Origin: Parundibacterium terreum
Lineage (GTDB): Bacteria; Pseudomonadota; Gammaproteobacteria; Burkholderiales; Burkholderiaceae_D
Assembly: GCF_014636315.1 (NCBI RefSeq)
Contig: NZ_BMED01000001.1
Location: forward strand, 997,941 to 1,061,940
Reading direction: 5' to 3'
Length of the DNA: 64,000 bases
Shown here piece by piece: positions 36,290 to 45,469 of the stretch (positions are counted from its first letter, which is position 1; the number at the start of each line of letters is the position of its first letter). Position numbers and translations under genes: made by a program. The notes beneath the pieces are model-generated. The model had not been told where the DNA came from and made no database searches. It saw only the letters and a list, made by a program, of their open reading frames with translations.

Positions 36290-36320
36290 TAGGGTGCAAT
36301 AGCGTCAGCATATTGCACCG
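36290..36320 (+). repeat. Inverted-repeat family, copy C (left end)
   Basis: TAGGGTGCAATAGCG-TCAGC-ATATTGCACCG, one base longer than copy A with two further changes. The following about 50 bases match the flank of copy A. With copy D it forms a 136-base unit with no gene inside. Confidence 0.8.
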
Positions 36321-36395
36321 ACTTCCGTAAAAGACAGATTATCTCATTTTGACGAAATAGCGAATTTGCCGTGCATGACGGGCGTGGGAGGAACA

Positions 36396-36425
36396 CGGTG
36401 CAATACGCTGCACTATTGCACCCTA
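36396..36425 (-). repeat. Inverted-repeat family, copy D (right end)
   Basis: CGGTGCAATACGCTG-CACTATTGCACCCTA, one base different from copy B. Its right flank matches that of copy B and contains a short CTTGCTGC tandem duplication. The match runs up to and over the livM stop codon (36459-36461). Confidence 0.8.
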
Positions 36426-36458
36426 CCTCTAATGCCTTGCTGCCTTGCTGCCTTGCAC

Positions 36459-37646
36459 CTAGCGACTATCGTCAAGATACACCCTGTCCTCCATTCTTGG
36501 CGATGGCCACAATCCTGCCGGGCGGTTCAGCATGATCAACACCATTGCCAGCGCAAGCAGCAATTGCCGCAGCACTTCTGCCGGCATCAGCACTTCGCCG
36601 AATACCGCATGCTGCAGCGGATCGACCAGATGCCGCAATATTTCCGGCAAGGCCGCCAGAATCACCGCACCCAGAATAACGCCGGGGATATGCCCCATGC
36701 CGCCCAGCACCACCATGGACAATATCGTAATCGATTCCGTCAGCGAGAAGGATTCCGGCGAGATATAGCCCTGGAAGGCGGCGAACATGGCGCCTGCCAC
36801 GCCGCCGAAGGAAGCGCCCATCGCAAACGCCAGCAGCTTGATGTTGCGGGTATTGATACCCATGGCCTTGGCGGCGGTTTCGTCTTCGCGTATCGCGACA
36901 AAGGCACGCCCCAGGCGTGAATCCTGCAGCCGTGCCGTAACGAAGACGATGGCGATGCACAGCGTCAGGAACAGGAAGTAATAGGCGTTCACTGAAGGCA
37001 TCGCCAGAGGGCCGAGATGTAGCGTGGCATTGGTGCCCGGCTCGCCATGCAGCGATACGCCGAAGATGCGCACCGGGTCGATCAGGTTGATGCCTTTTGG
37101 CCCGTCTGTGATGTTGATAGGGTCATTGAGGTTGATGATCAGGATGCGGATGATCTCCCCAAAACCCAAGGTAACAATGGCCAGATAATCGCCGCGCAGC
37201 TTCAACGTAGGTGCACCCAGCAGCGCTCCTAACACCCCCGCCAGCGCGGCACTGAGCGGAACGATCAGCCACACCGGCAGGTGAATGCCGTTACCGGCGA
37301 CTTCCGGCCCGCACAGCAATACTAGCGTGTTGCCGATGGCAGGGTAATGGTGCACCAGCGATTCCAGCATCACCGCAAATTGCGGCGACGCCAGCAGGCC
37401 GCTCAGGTAGGCACCCAGGGCATAAAAGGCGACGTAGCCCAGATCAAGCAGGCCGGCAAACCCGACCACGATGTTCAGCCCCAGCGCCAGCATGATATAC
37501 AGCAGCGCAAAATCCATGATGCGCACCCAGGAATTGCCGAAGTGGGAGGCGATGAAGGGAAAAATAAGGAGCGCGGCCAGCAGCAAGGCCAGCCGCATGC
37601 GGTTCTTGCCTGGGACGCTGTACCTGGAGAAATTAGCGGTGCGCAT
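36459..37646 (-). CDS. livM: Branched-chain amino-acid ABC transporter permease LivM-like, orphan
   Basis: 395 residues, typical LivM length. About ten membrane helices with the family signature YIMLALGLNIVVGFAGLLDLGYVAFYALGAY near the N-terminus, and the coupling segment (RAFVAIREDETAAKAMGINTRNIKLLAFAMGA) that contacts the LivG/LivF ATPases. It needs LivH, two ATPases and a binding protein to work. None is in the window: the gene is followed by repeats and preceded by a GNAT gene. It could be served by a distant locus or be a leftover. No good Shine-Dalgarno at 37646; ATG 37598 is an alternative. The last codons (DDSR) lie in sequence shared with the flank of repeat copy B. Confidence 0.88.
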   Translation of the reverse strand: MRTANFSRYSVPGKNRMRLALLLAALLIFPFIASHFGNSWVRIMDFALLYIMLALGLNIVVGFAGLLDLGYVAFYALGAYLSGLLASPQFAVMLESLVHHYPAIGNTLVLLCGPEVAGNGIHLPVWLIVPLSAALAGVLGALLGAPTLKLRGDYLAIVTLGFGEIIRILIINLNDPINITDGPKGINLIDPVRIFGVSLHGEPGTNATLHLGPLAMPSVNAYYFLFLTLCIAIVFVTARLQDSRLGRAFVAIREDETAAKAMGINTRNIKLLAFAMGASFGGVAGAMFAAFQGYISPESFSLTESITILSMVVLGGMGHIPGVILGAVILAALPEILRHLVDPLQHAVFGEVLMPAEVLRQLLLALAMVLIMLNRPAGLWPSPRMEDRVYLDDSR

Positions 37647-37679
37647 TTATTTTTGTCACTAGCAGGAACCTAAGGCACA

Positions 37680-38231
37680 TCAGGCAGGCGGCAACTGCTT
37701 GTACATGATGCTCATTGCATCCAGGCTGCCGTCCAGCGCCCGCGAATAGCCGGGTATCACGCCCACCAGTTGATAGCCCAGGCCCAGATACAGGCGCTCC
37801 GCCGCATCGCCGCTGCGGGTACGCAGCTCCAGCAGCGAACGCCCTTCCCTGCGTGCCAGCGCCTCAACAGCCTGCATCAGCGCCCGAGCATGGCCGCCGC
37901 GCCGTGCGCTGGAATGCACCAGCAGCTTTGCGATCTCTGCCTGGTGCCTGCCCGCCGGCGGCATATTCAGCCACACCTGTACCGTGCCGACGATGGCGCC
38001 TGATGCATCCTGCGTCGCCAGCAGACGAAACTCGCCGTCTTGCAATGCTTGCTGCAACGGCTGCCAGAAGCGCAGTGCCTCTGCGCGGCCAAAAGGCAGC
38101 ACAAAGCCCAGGCAGGCACCCGCGTGTACGCAATCAATCAGGATGTCGGCCAGCCTGTCGATATGCAGGCTGAAAGCAGCCGCATCAATTTTCATGACTG
38201 AGGGCATCTGCGGCGCAGCCAGCGTACTCAT
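37680..38231 (-). CDS. GNAT-family N-acetyltransferase
   Basis: 183 residues from ATG 38231, chosen because it overlaps the upstream regulator stop by ATGA. It has the GNAT core: a beta strand with IVGTVQVWLNMP, the acetyl-CoA loop RRGGHARALMQAVEALAR (R-x-x-G-x-A type), and the LYLGLGYQLVGVIPGYSRALDG end. It moves an acetyl group from acetyl-CoA to an amine; the substrate is unknown. Tight coupling to an XRE-cupin regulator suggests both serve one small-molecule response, as in many proteobacterial XRE-cupin/GNAT pairs. Confidence 0.85.
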   Translation of the reverse strand: MSTLAAPQMPSVMKIDAAAFSLHIDRLADILIDCVHAGACLGFVLPFGRAEALRFWQPLQQALQDGEFRLLATQDASGAIVGTVQVWLNMPPAGRHQAEIAKLLVHSSARRGGHARALMQAVEALARREGRSLLELRTRSGDAAERLYLGLGYQLVGVIPGYSRALDGSLDAMSIMYKQLPPA

Positions 38232-38854
38232 GGCGCGCAGCTCAGCGACACATAGCGCACCGCTTCCGGGCCGGGACAGAAAAAGCGCGCCGCGCCATGC
38301 ATATGAAAACGCAGGCAATCTCCCGCCTGCAGGCGGTAATGGGCATCATCCAAGGTCAGCTCCAGTATGCCTTCCAGCATCCAGAACTGCTGTTCGGTGC
38401 CGTGCACGGTGGGTACCTCATAAGATACTACTGCACCGGCCGGTATCGTGACCTCCACCATCTCCATCTTGAAATCGCGCGAAGGCGGCGACACCATCCT
38501 GCGCTGGAATCCCGATTGCGGATCCACCCACACCGTCTGCGCCGCCTGCGGAACCAGGCTGGCCGATTGCGGCTCCACCCCGGCCAGCAAGCGCGACATG
38601 CTGATGCCATGGACCGCGCACAGCTTGCCCAGCAAGCTCGCGGTGGGGCTGGTCTCGCCCCGCTCCAGCCGCGACAGGGTCGCCCGGCTGATGCCGCTGG
38701 CCAGCGCCAGCTCTTCCAGCGATTGTCCGCGCTCGGTGCGCAGGGCCGCCAGCCTTTGCGCCAGCCGTATCTCCATTGCATCGGAAGCAGGAAGTGCCGC
38801 AGCCTCGGATTCAGCAGCGATTTGTTGTATTGATTGATCAGGATTATTTCTCAT
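38228..38854 (-). CDS. XRE-family regulator with C-terminal cupin
   Basis: 208 residues. Helix-turn-helix at about 30-85 (LAQRLAALRTERGQSLEELALASGISRATLSRLERGE). Cupin sensor at about 125-205 with VVSYEVPTVHGTEQQFWMLEGILEL and a late histidine (LRFHMHGAARF). This layout is typical of regulators that bind a small ligand in the cupin pocket and control a neighbouring acetyltransferase or transporter. The start lies in a dyad (38848-38863) that may be its own operator. It overlaps the GNAT gene. Confidence 0.88.
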   Translation of the reverse strand: MRNNPDQSIQQIAAESEAAALPASDAMEIRLAQRLAALRTERGQSLEELALASGISRATLSRLERGETSPTASLLGKLCAVHGISMSRLLAGVEPQSASLVPQAAQTVWVDPQSGFQRRMVSPPSRDFKMEMVEVTIPAGAVVSYEVPTVHGTEQQFWMLEGILELTLDDAHYRLQAGDCLRFHMHGAARFFCPGPEAVRYVSLSCAP

Positions 38855-38863
38855 ATTTGAGAA
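38848..38863. promoter_or_regulatory. Dyad over the XRE start codon, possible autoregulatory operator
   Basis: TTCTCA (38848-38853) and TGAGAA (38858-38863) are inverted around TATT and cover the ATG region of the XRE-cupin gene. Autoregulation through such a site is common for this class; the assignment is inference. Confidence 0.4.
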
Positions 38864-39070
38864 TATAGATCAAATATGGGAACAACACAAATATTGCACA
38901 CAACAGCTAGTTACTGAGGCTAGAACAATATCTGCGGCTCATACGCCCAAATTGCTGCCACAATCACAACAGTTAACGGCCTCAAATGTTAGATAACTGG
39001 CAAATACCCTTGGTGAATTTGATGCTCCTGGGATAAGATTGCCTTTCTTTCAACAAGAACCTGCGCTCCC

Positions 39071-41428
39071 ATGCCCTCTACAAATCCCCTGTTTGCGAGA
39101 GACTCGCTGGTATCTATATCCGCATCTGGCAGCTCGCACCGTCTCACTACCGGCAACCTTCAGCGTTTCTTGTTGATCACCTCGCTTAGCCTGGCACTGG
39201 CCGCCTGTGGCGGCGGCGGGCAGGCGCCCTCCTCAGTGGCAACGCCCATTAGCGTGGCAGCCAGCGCTACTGAGGTTGCCGCCGGCGGTAACAGCCTAAC
39301 CCTGACGGTGCAAAACGCAGCCGCCAACACCGCAGTCAGCTGGAGCCTGCCGGCCGGCAGCCCCGGCAGCCTGGATGCTGTCAGCGGCAATACCGTACAT
39401 TATCTGCCGCCTGCAGCCGGCAGCCTGAGTGAAGACGCCACCGTCAGCATTACAGCCAGCGCGGGACAGGCAACGCAAACCGTCAACGTCAAGCTGCATC
39501 CCTCACCCGGCGTGTACCTGGTGGCCGGGCGCATAGGCGGCCAGGGCAATCTGGATGGTACAGGCAGTGCGGCACGGTTCGCCGGACTGGGAGATATCAC
39601 GCGGGATGCGCAAGATAATCTGTATGCAGTAGATTACGCCAATGCAAGCATACGCAAGATAAGCCCAAGCGGCGTAGTGAGCAGCCTGCCTCTGTCACAA
39701 GCTTTGCTCCAGTTGGGCACGATAAACCTGGTTGCTGATAAAAATGGCGTTCTGTACGGCGCCAACCTGTTTGGCATTTACAAGATCACCGCTGACGGCA
39801 ATTTCAGCATGCTGGCAGGCTCGCAGGATACTTCCGGCTACGCAGATGGAAACGGTACCGCTGCACGCTTTGGATCCATCGTCGGCATGAGCTTCGATTC
39901 GGCAGGCAACCTGCTGGTCAGCGACCAAAAAAATAACGTAATCCGCAAGGTCAGCCCCAATGGAGCAGTCACCACGATTGCAGGCTCGCCGGGCATCCAG
40001 GGCAGCACCAACGGCCCTCTTGGCCAGGCGCTGTTTGACACCCTTGGGCGCATCACTCAGGACACAGCCGGCAATACCTATGTAGCAGACAATTACACGC
40101 TCAGAAAAATCAGCGTGGCCGGCGTCGTCTCGACACTGGCAGGTTCGCCGGCCCTGCAAAACAAGCCAGTGGACGGAGTCGGGGCCAATGCCGGCTTTGG
40201 ATATTTCTCCGGGATGACCACAGATGCAGCCGGAAATATTTTTATCGCCGACAAAGAAGACAATGGCTACCTGATTCGCAAAGTCAGTCCAGACGGCACG
40301 GTCAGTACCCTCGCCGGCAACACCACTTATGTCGATCCTTTCTTCAACTATGCAGATGGCGTGGGCATACAGGCAAAGTTTGGCCTGATGAACGGGATTG
40401 CCGCCGACACCGCCGGCAATCTGTTCGTGACAGATTTTGATAACAGGGTTATTCGCAAAATAAGCGCCGCGGCAGTAGTCACAACATTTGCAGGAACGTC
40501 CAACAAGGGGCCCTACACTGGTAATGGCGACGGTACAGGAGCAGGCGCCGTCTTTACGGGGCCGGGAGCGGTGCGTAGCGACGCTGCAGGAAATATTTTT
40601 GTGCTGGACAGCGGCATGCGCAAAATCACTGCTGGCGGTGTAGTCACTACCATCCCCACTACCATCAACTCTACGGGCTCTCCCGATTTTATCTTGCAGG
40701 CAGACGGCTCCTTTGTTGCAGACAATATATTTGGTCTCATCTACAAGGTAACAGCGACAGGCGCCGTCACCGAATTTGCAGGCCATGACAATTGCGCGTC
40801 AGGCGGCTCAAGCGGATTTTGCACACCTGGCTATACGGATGGGACAGGCAGCGCCGCAAAATTCAACTTCCCGCAGGGCCTAGGCCCCGACGGCAAAGGA
40901 AACATCCTGGTAGTAGACGGAAATCTTTTACGAAAAGTAAGCAGCACGGCACAAGTCACCACCCTCTTGAGCTTCTCGCCAGACTCCGGCAAAAACGACG
41001 CCAATGGAAACTCGGTCTCTTATAAAACCAAGGCAGCGCTGGTCACTGACCCCGATGGCAATTCCTACATCACCGACCGTTCCACGGTGAGCAAGATTGG
41101 CGCAGACGGCAAAATCACGCTGATCGCAGGCCAGAGCGGCCAGATAGGCCTGCAAGACGGCAGCGGCGCGGCAGCGCTCTTCTCTTTCCCTAGCGGCATA
41201 GCCAGAGATAGCGATGGCACCTTATATGTGGCCGATACCGGCAATAATGCGATCCGCAAGATAGACACCAGCGGCAAGGTCACAACCATTGCCGGCGGTA
41301 CCGGAGAAGGCAACCGCACCGGCCCATTGCCGGCAGCGCTGCGCCACCCCTACGGCATCACCATTGTCGCACCCAAAACCCTGGTGATTTCTGCCGATAC
41401 CTGCGTGCTGCGTATCGTGTTGCCTTAG
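39071..41428 (+). CDS. NHL-repeat lipoprotein with Ig-like N-terminal domain
   Basis: 785 residues. A long polar head precedes a lipoprotein signal with lipobox LALAACGGGG (Cys about 44), so it is probably anchored in the outer membrane or inner leaflet. About 55-150 is an Ig-like domain (VAASATEVAAGGNSLTLTV, AAVSW-type strands). From about 155 to the end is a long chain of NHL-like blades of the form ...ITRDAQDNLYAVDYANASIRKISPSGVVSTLAG, about ten copies, which would make one or two beta-propellers. NHL propellers bind proteins, sugars or RNA; no enzyme site is seen. Weak ribosome site at the chosen ATG. Confidence 0.85.
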   Translation: MPSTNPLFARDSLVSISASGSSHRLTTGNLQRFLLITSLSLALAACGGGGQAPSSVATPISVAASATEVAAGGNSLTLTVQNAAANTAVSWSLPAGSPGSLDAVSGNTVHYLPPAAGSLSEDATVSITASAGQATQTVNVKLHPSPGVYLVAGRIGGQGNLDGTGSAARFAGLGDITRDAQDNLYAVDYANASIRKISPSGVVSSLPLSQALLQLGTINLVADKNGVLYGANLFGIYKITADGNFSMLAGSQDTSGYADGNGTAARFGSIVGMSFDSAGNLLVSDQKNNVIRKVSPNGAVTTIAGSPGIQGSTNGPLGQALFDTLGRITQDTAGNTYVADNYTLRKISVAGVVSTLAGSPALQNKPVDGVGANAGFGYFSGMTTDAAGNIFIADKEDNGYLIRKVSPDGTVSTLAGNTTYVDPFFNYADGVGIQAKFGLMNGIAADTAGNLFVTDFDNRVIRKISAAAVVTTFAGTSNKGPYTGNGDGTGAGAVFTGPGAVRSDAAGNIFVLDSGMRKITAGGVVTTIPTTINSTGSPDFILQADGSFVADNIFGLIYKVTATGAVTEFAGHDNCASGGSSGFCTPGYTDGTGSAAKFNFPQGLGPDGKGNILVVDGNLLRKVSSTAQVTTLLSFSPDSGKNDANGNSVSYKTKAALVTDPDGNSYITDRSTVSKIGADGKITLIAGQSGQIGLQDGSGAAALFSFPSGIARDSDGTLYVADTGNNAIRKIDTSGKVTTIAGGTGEGNRTGPLPAALRHPYGITIVAPKTLVISADTCVLRIVLP

Positions 41429-41499
41429 AGGCTTAGGTGATTTTCGAACATTGCGGAGCCTTGAGCAATACAAGCTCAAGGCCACGATGAAAGACGACA

Positions 41500-41841
41500 A
41501 TGAAAGGCCATGAATTGAAAATCGAAAACCCAAGCTTCATCGCAACTGAAGAAATACTTTGGATACGCGCAGACGGTACCGAGGTATTGATTCAAGCCGC
41601 CCTGGGTATGCCCTATCAGCTTCCAGATTCATGGGCCTGTCCGGTGGCTTTATCCGGCGTTGACGAGCGATACCCCGACATCGTCGGAGAAAGCTCCATG
41701 CAATCCCTGCATCTGGCCATGCGCCTTATCCGGCAGCGCCTCGGCCATTTGTTCGATGCAGGAGAGATATTGGTCCATCCACGCGACAGAACCAGCCGCT
41801 GGGATTTGACCTTATTGAATGCGATATTTGGCAGTGTTTGA
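41500..41841 (+). CDS. Small cytoplasmic hypothetical protein
   Basis: 113 residues without signal or membrane segments. Features: EEILWIRADGTEVLIQAALGMPY, WACPVALSGVD, and a helix SSMQSLHLAMRLIRQRLG. The pattern (strand pair, W-x-C-P, then a helix with repeated leucines) looks like the DUF6968 group of immunity- or accessory-type proteins, from memory only. GAAAGACGACA precedes the ATG. Function unknown. Confidence 0.55.
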   Translation: MKGHELKIENPSFIATEEILWIRADGTEVLIQAALGMPYQLPDSWACPVALSGVDERYPDIVGESSMQSLHLAMRLIRQRLGHLFDAGEILVHPRDRTSRWDLTLLNAIFGSV

Positions 41842-42023
41842 GAAGGGGCAGTCGTTGGGGCTGCAGCTATGGTCGATCATTCTGGATTCACCAATCGAAC
41901 TCACCCTTTAACCGATGTTGCTTTTTATAGGCAGGATTAGGCGCTATCCCAGCTACAGCGAACTTCAAATTTCATTTACCGCCATCAGGTAGTCCGGCTT
42001 ACTTTTTTCGACATGGAACAATA

Positions 42024-42743
42024 ATGCTTAAAAAAATAGTGTTCATCGTTTTTTCGTTTTGCTTCTACGTCCCAGGCTTTGCCTCCCAGTTACCAGACTA
42101 TCCGTTTATCCATGCGATAGGAATGGCCTATGTAAGCGTCACTCCAGACAAGGGCGAGCTTGCATTTGATGTCAAAGCGAGCGACGCCGATGCAGAGGCG
42201 GCACTGGCCCTTGCCGTGGAACGGCTAGCGGAAGTCAGATCCTTGCTTGCGCAGCAGGGAATCCCTGACGCGGACATATCAATACGGGACCTGAGGAAAG
42301 AGATAAAAAAAGACGCCGCAAACCCTAATTCAGGTGGGCAAGTGGTTGAGCTAAGCTACGGCGCGTACGTCAAAATACGCGATCTGACAAAATGGCAGGC
42401 CATCATCTCAGCACTTTTGAAACTGAATAACATTGATAAAGTCGAAGCCAGTTTTGATTCCACAACGCGCGACAAGATAGAGCTGGATTTATCAATCGAG
42501 GCCGCCAAGGACGCGCAAAGAAAAGCAACTGGGATGGTAAGTGCTTATGGCAAGCATCTGGGTGCCGTAACGGCGATGTCGGAAGGCAAGCTCAAATCCT
42601 TAAGCTCAGCCATTGGTCTGGTGAGTGAAAGCTCATCATCCCATGCAGAAATCGAGCGACGCCAGGCGGTTGGCATAGATCTATTCGTGATACCGCCACT
42701 TAAACTGCAAGCATCCATAGACGTGATTTTTAAAATTAAATGA
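42024..42743 (+). CDS. SIMPL-domain (DUF541) periplasmic protein
   Basis: 239 residues with a signal peptide (KKIVFIVFSFCFYVPGFAS). It then shows the SIMPL pattern: IGMAYVSVTPDKGELAFDVKASDADAEAAL, ERLAEVRSLLAQQGIPDADI, and AAKDAQRKATGMVSAYGKHLG. These ring-forming periplasmic proteins (YggE, BP26) are linked to oxidative stress tolerance. GGAACAATA precedes the ATG. Good match in length to E. coli YggE (about 246). Confidence 0.85.
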   Translation: MLKKIVFIVFSFCFYVPGFASQLPDYPFIHAIGMAYVSVTPDKGELAFDVKASDADAEAALALAVERLAEVRSLLAQQGIPDADISIRDLRKEIKKDAANPNSGGQVVELSYGAYVKIRDLTKWQAIISALLKLNNIDKVEASFDSTTRDKIELDLSIEAAKDAQRKATGMVSAYGKHLGAVTAMSEGKLKSLSSAIGLVSESSSSHAEIERRQAVGIDLFVIPPLKLQASIDVIFKIK

Positions 42744-42882
42744 CGTGCACCGCCAATGCTTAGCGTCTGGCTGTGAGTGCATTTCTTTTGATTAAAAAAT
42801 GATGCTTGAGATTATTGCCCCGTAAATCGAAATAAATTAGAGATTCGCCACTGTATTTACGTAACGAAAGACGAGTCTAACG

Positions 42883-43221
42883 ATGAGTAATGCAAGCCTA
42901 GTTTCACTGTTAATACTTGGACTCGCTTATGCCATCTATGCGATCCCAACGATGCTGCAGTTCTATTCCTACTGTGAGCAAGTTGCGGAAGCCACAGGAA
43001 AAATCAACGAAAACAATAAATTATGGGGCACTGATGACGGCGGCAACAATGGCTTTCAACGTGAAGTATTGCGAAAACTTTCAGCCGGAGAATTCACGCA
43101 TTACGAGGATCACGCGTTAGTTGATCAAGGTCGTGTTTTGGCGCATAAGCTGCAACTCTTGCGTTGGTCCGCAATAGGTCTGGTGCTATCGGTCGTCGTG
43201 ATCGAACTTTGGTCCAGGTAA
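42883..43221 (+). CDS. Small membrane protein, two helices
   Basis: 112 residues with a helix at each end (LVSLLILGLAYAIYAIPTML and LRWSAIGLVLSVVVIELW) and a polar middle of about 60 residues (GTDDGGNNGFQREVLRKLS). AAAGACGAG lies upstream of the ATG. No family recognised. Confidence 0.55.
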   Translation: MSNASLVSLLILGLAYAIYAIPTMLQFYSYCEQVAEATGKINENNKLWGTDDGGNNGFQREVLRKLSAGEFTHYEDHALVDQGRVLAHKLQLLRWSAIGLVLSVVVIELWSR

Positions 43222-43325
43222 AGCCAATTATTTCGGCAGTAAATTTCTTTGATATAAAGATTGTCGGCAATTCCAACCAGCAATCACCGCAACCCCGGAT
43301 TTGATTATCAACAGCCTTCAATTTT

Positions 43326-43346
43326 GCGGCGGCTCCAGGCCGCCGC
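43326..43346. terminator. GC-rich hairpin between convergent genes
   Basis: GCGGCGGC (43326-43333) and GCCGCCGC (43339-43346) with loop TCCAG, just past the end of the hydrolase gene at 43356. No clean T run follows on either strand, so it may act as a 3-prime stabiliser rather than a classic terminator. Confidence 0.45.
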
Positions 43347-43355
43347 CGTCAACAT

Positions 43356-44345
43356 CTATTTACCAGCCTTGAGTGTGCGGCCAAGGAAGGAACGCATGTA
43401 GCCACCAATAGCCGCGCTGTCTTCTTCCAAAGCGAAGTGGCCGGTATCCAGCAGATGCAGCTCTGCTTTCGGCAAATCACGCAGATAAGGATGGGCGCCG
43501 GCAGGTGGGAAGATTTTGTCGTTTTTGCCCCAGACTATCAGCATAGGTGGTTGATACTTGCGGAAATAGGATTGCCATTCCGCGTAATGGCCGGGATTGC
43601 TGCCATAGCTGTAAAACAATTCTAGCTGGATATCCTTGTTCCCCGGCCTATCCATATAGGCTTGATCTACAGTCCAGGCATCTGGGCTAATATGCTGTAC
43701 GTCGCGCACGCCCTCGGTGTACTGCCATTTGGTTGCGCCAAGCTCGAACAACGGACGCAGCTTGGCACCGTTCGCTTCGGATTTGTCGGCCCAATACACT
43801 TTCAAGGGTGCCCAGAAATCATTGTCAAGGCCTTCGTCATAGGCATTGCCGTTTTGGACCACGATGGCCGATATCCTCTCCGGATGTGCGGCGGCAAGGC
43901 GAAACCCTACCGGCGCACCGTAATCCTGCACATACAGCGCATAGCGTGAAACGCCAACGGCCTCGGTGAATTTATCGACGACCTTGGCCAGATTGTCGAA
44001 GCTGTAAGTGAACTTGTCCATAGGCGGCATGTCGCTCTGTCCATAGCCTGGATAGTCAGGTGCAATCACATGATAACGGTCGGCCAACTGGGGAATCAGG
44101 TTGCGGAACATTTGGGAAGATGTCGGGAAGCCGTGCAGCAACAGCAGAGTGGGCGCATTCTTTGGTCCCGCTTCGCGGTAGAAAATATTCACGCCATCGA
44201 CTTTTACATTACGGTAGGCAACACTGGCCGTGCTGGCTACATTGGCGGTGCTTTTTTCGCCAACGGGTGCGGCTAGTGAGGCGTGTGCTGCCAGCGCGAA
44301 AGTGACTGCAGCAGCGGTACGAAAGAAAGCATGGGAGTTGTTCAT
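43356..44345 (-). CDS. Secreted haloalkane-dehalogenase/epoxide-hydrolase-like hydrolase
   Basis: 329 residues with a signal peptide ([18 protein letters not shown]). Alpha/beta hydrolase core: [13 protein letters not shown] (oxyanion HGxP), DYPGYGQSD, and the elbow VQDYGAP, where the nucleophile is Asp, as in haloalkane dehalogenases and epoxide hydrolases rather than esterases. A second acid is in [10 protein letters not shown] and the His in [15 protein letters not shown] precedes the ATG. A LysR regulator lies 120 bases upstream on the same strand and may control it. Natural substrate unknown; many exported members of this group hydrolyse epoxides. Confidence 0.85.
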   Translation of the reverse strand: MNNSHAFFRTAAAVTFALAAHASLAAPVGEKSTANVASTASVAYRNVKVDGVNIFYREAGPKNAPTLLLLHGFPTSSQMFRNLIPQLADRYHVIAPDYPGYGQSDMPPMDKFTYSFDNLAKVVDKFTEAVGVSRYALYVQDYGAPVGFRLAAAHPERISAIVVQNGNAYDEGLDNDFWAPLKVYWADKSEANGAKLRPLFELGATKWQYTEGVRDVQHISPDAWTVDQAYMDRPGNKDIQLELFYSYGSNPGHYAEWQSYFRKYQPPMLIVWGKNDKIFPPAGAHPYLRDLPKAELHLLDTGHFALEEDSAAIGGYMRSFLGRTLKAGK

Positions 44346-44464
44346 GATAAATTCCTTTCAAAATTAAAACCTCGGTTTAAGGTGTTTAAATTGTAGAAAG
44401 GCAGGCGCTATCCGGGAACGACGTCCCGCGCAATAGACTATTGCGCTTCATATCTAGTTCAGAT

Positions 44465-45364
44465 TTAGTTCAGATGCGGATGGGCGCGCAGATTTGCAGC
44501 AAGAATGTCGATAAAATTGCGTACCTTGGACGAGCCAAACTTGCTTTCCCGATGCACCACATGTACCGGCCATGGTTCTTCTTCGTAGTCCGCCAGGACA
44601 ATTTTCAGGCGCCCTTCCGTCAGTTCCGCCGCGATCTGGTAAGACAGCAGCCGGCAAATGCCTAGCCCGGAGGTAACCGCGTCAATCGCAGCATCGTTGC
44701 TGGTCACAGTCAGGCGCGGCTTCATGCGCACCGTTGTGGGCTCATCCGCACCACCGAATTTCCACTCTACGCGGGGTGATATGCCGCTTGCCGCAACAAT
44801 CGAATGGCTTAGCAGGTCTGTCGGGTGCTGAGGAACGCCATTTTTCATCAGGTATTCCGGCGAAGCACACAACACGCGGCGCACCTGGCCAACCCGCAGC
44901 GCCTTCAGGCTGGAATCAGGCAAGTGACCTATCCGCACTGCGACATCTACCCCCTCATCCACAAGATTGACGACCCGGTCCAGAAAATACGCAGACACCT
45001 CCACTTCCGGATAGTTCCTCAAAAAACTGACAATGGAAGGCATGACGAAGTTTTTTCCAAAAAGCACAGACGCAGTGACGGAAAGATTTCCTTTCGGTGC
45101 AGAGTTCACCCCTGCCGCAGCCTCATTTGCCTCTGTAATACTCGTCAAGATATTGCGAACATCGTCCAGATAACGACTGCCGGCCTCCGTCAGTCTTACA
45201 TTGCGCGTGGTACGCAATAGAAGCTTCACACCCAATTGCTCCTCCAAGCCGGCAATGGCGCGTGTCACTGCCGCAGGCGACAGGTCAAGGTGACGAGCGG
45301 CAGCGGCGAGACTTTCGTTTTCGCCCACGGCAACAAAAACATTCATTAGGTGGATCTGATCCAT
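44465..45364 (-). CDS. LysR-family transcriptional regulator
   Basis: 299 residues: winged helix with LAAAARHLDLSPAAVTRAIAGLEEQLGVKLLLRTTRNVRLTEAG, then an effector-binding domain (SVTASVLFGKNFVMP, VRIGHLPDSSLKALRVG). This pattern belongs to the DsdC/AaeR-like subgroup common in betaproteobacteria. AGGAGTAATGA sits before the ATG. Same strand as the downstream hydrolase gene, and divergent from the AhpD-like gene on the other side, which makes the latter a possible target too. Confidence 0.87.
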   Translation of the reverse strand: MDQIHLMNVFVAVGENESLAAAARHLDLSPAAVTRAIAGLEEQLGVKLLLRTTRNVRLTEAGSRYLDDVRNILTSITEANEAAAGVNSAPKGNLSVTASVLFGKNFVMPSIVSFLRNYPEVEVSAYFLDRVVNLVDEGVDVAVRIGHLPDSSLKALRVGQVRRVLCASPEYLMKNGVPQHPTDLLSHSIVAASGISPRVEWKFGGADEPTTVRMKPRLTVTSNDAAIDAVTSGLGICRLLSYQIAAELTEGRLKIVLADYEEEPWPVHVVHRESKFGSSKVRNFIDILAANLRAHPHLN

Positions 45365-45469
45365 TCATTACTCCTGGCGAAATACTGAATTACGTCAAGC
45401 AAGCTTTCTCTTTGGCACCATTATTTCGCAAAATAGGGTCCACAGCAATCAATCTTCACGGCCCCCATC

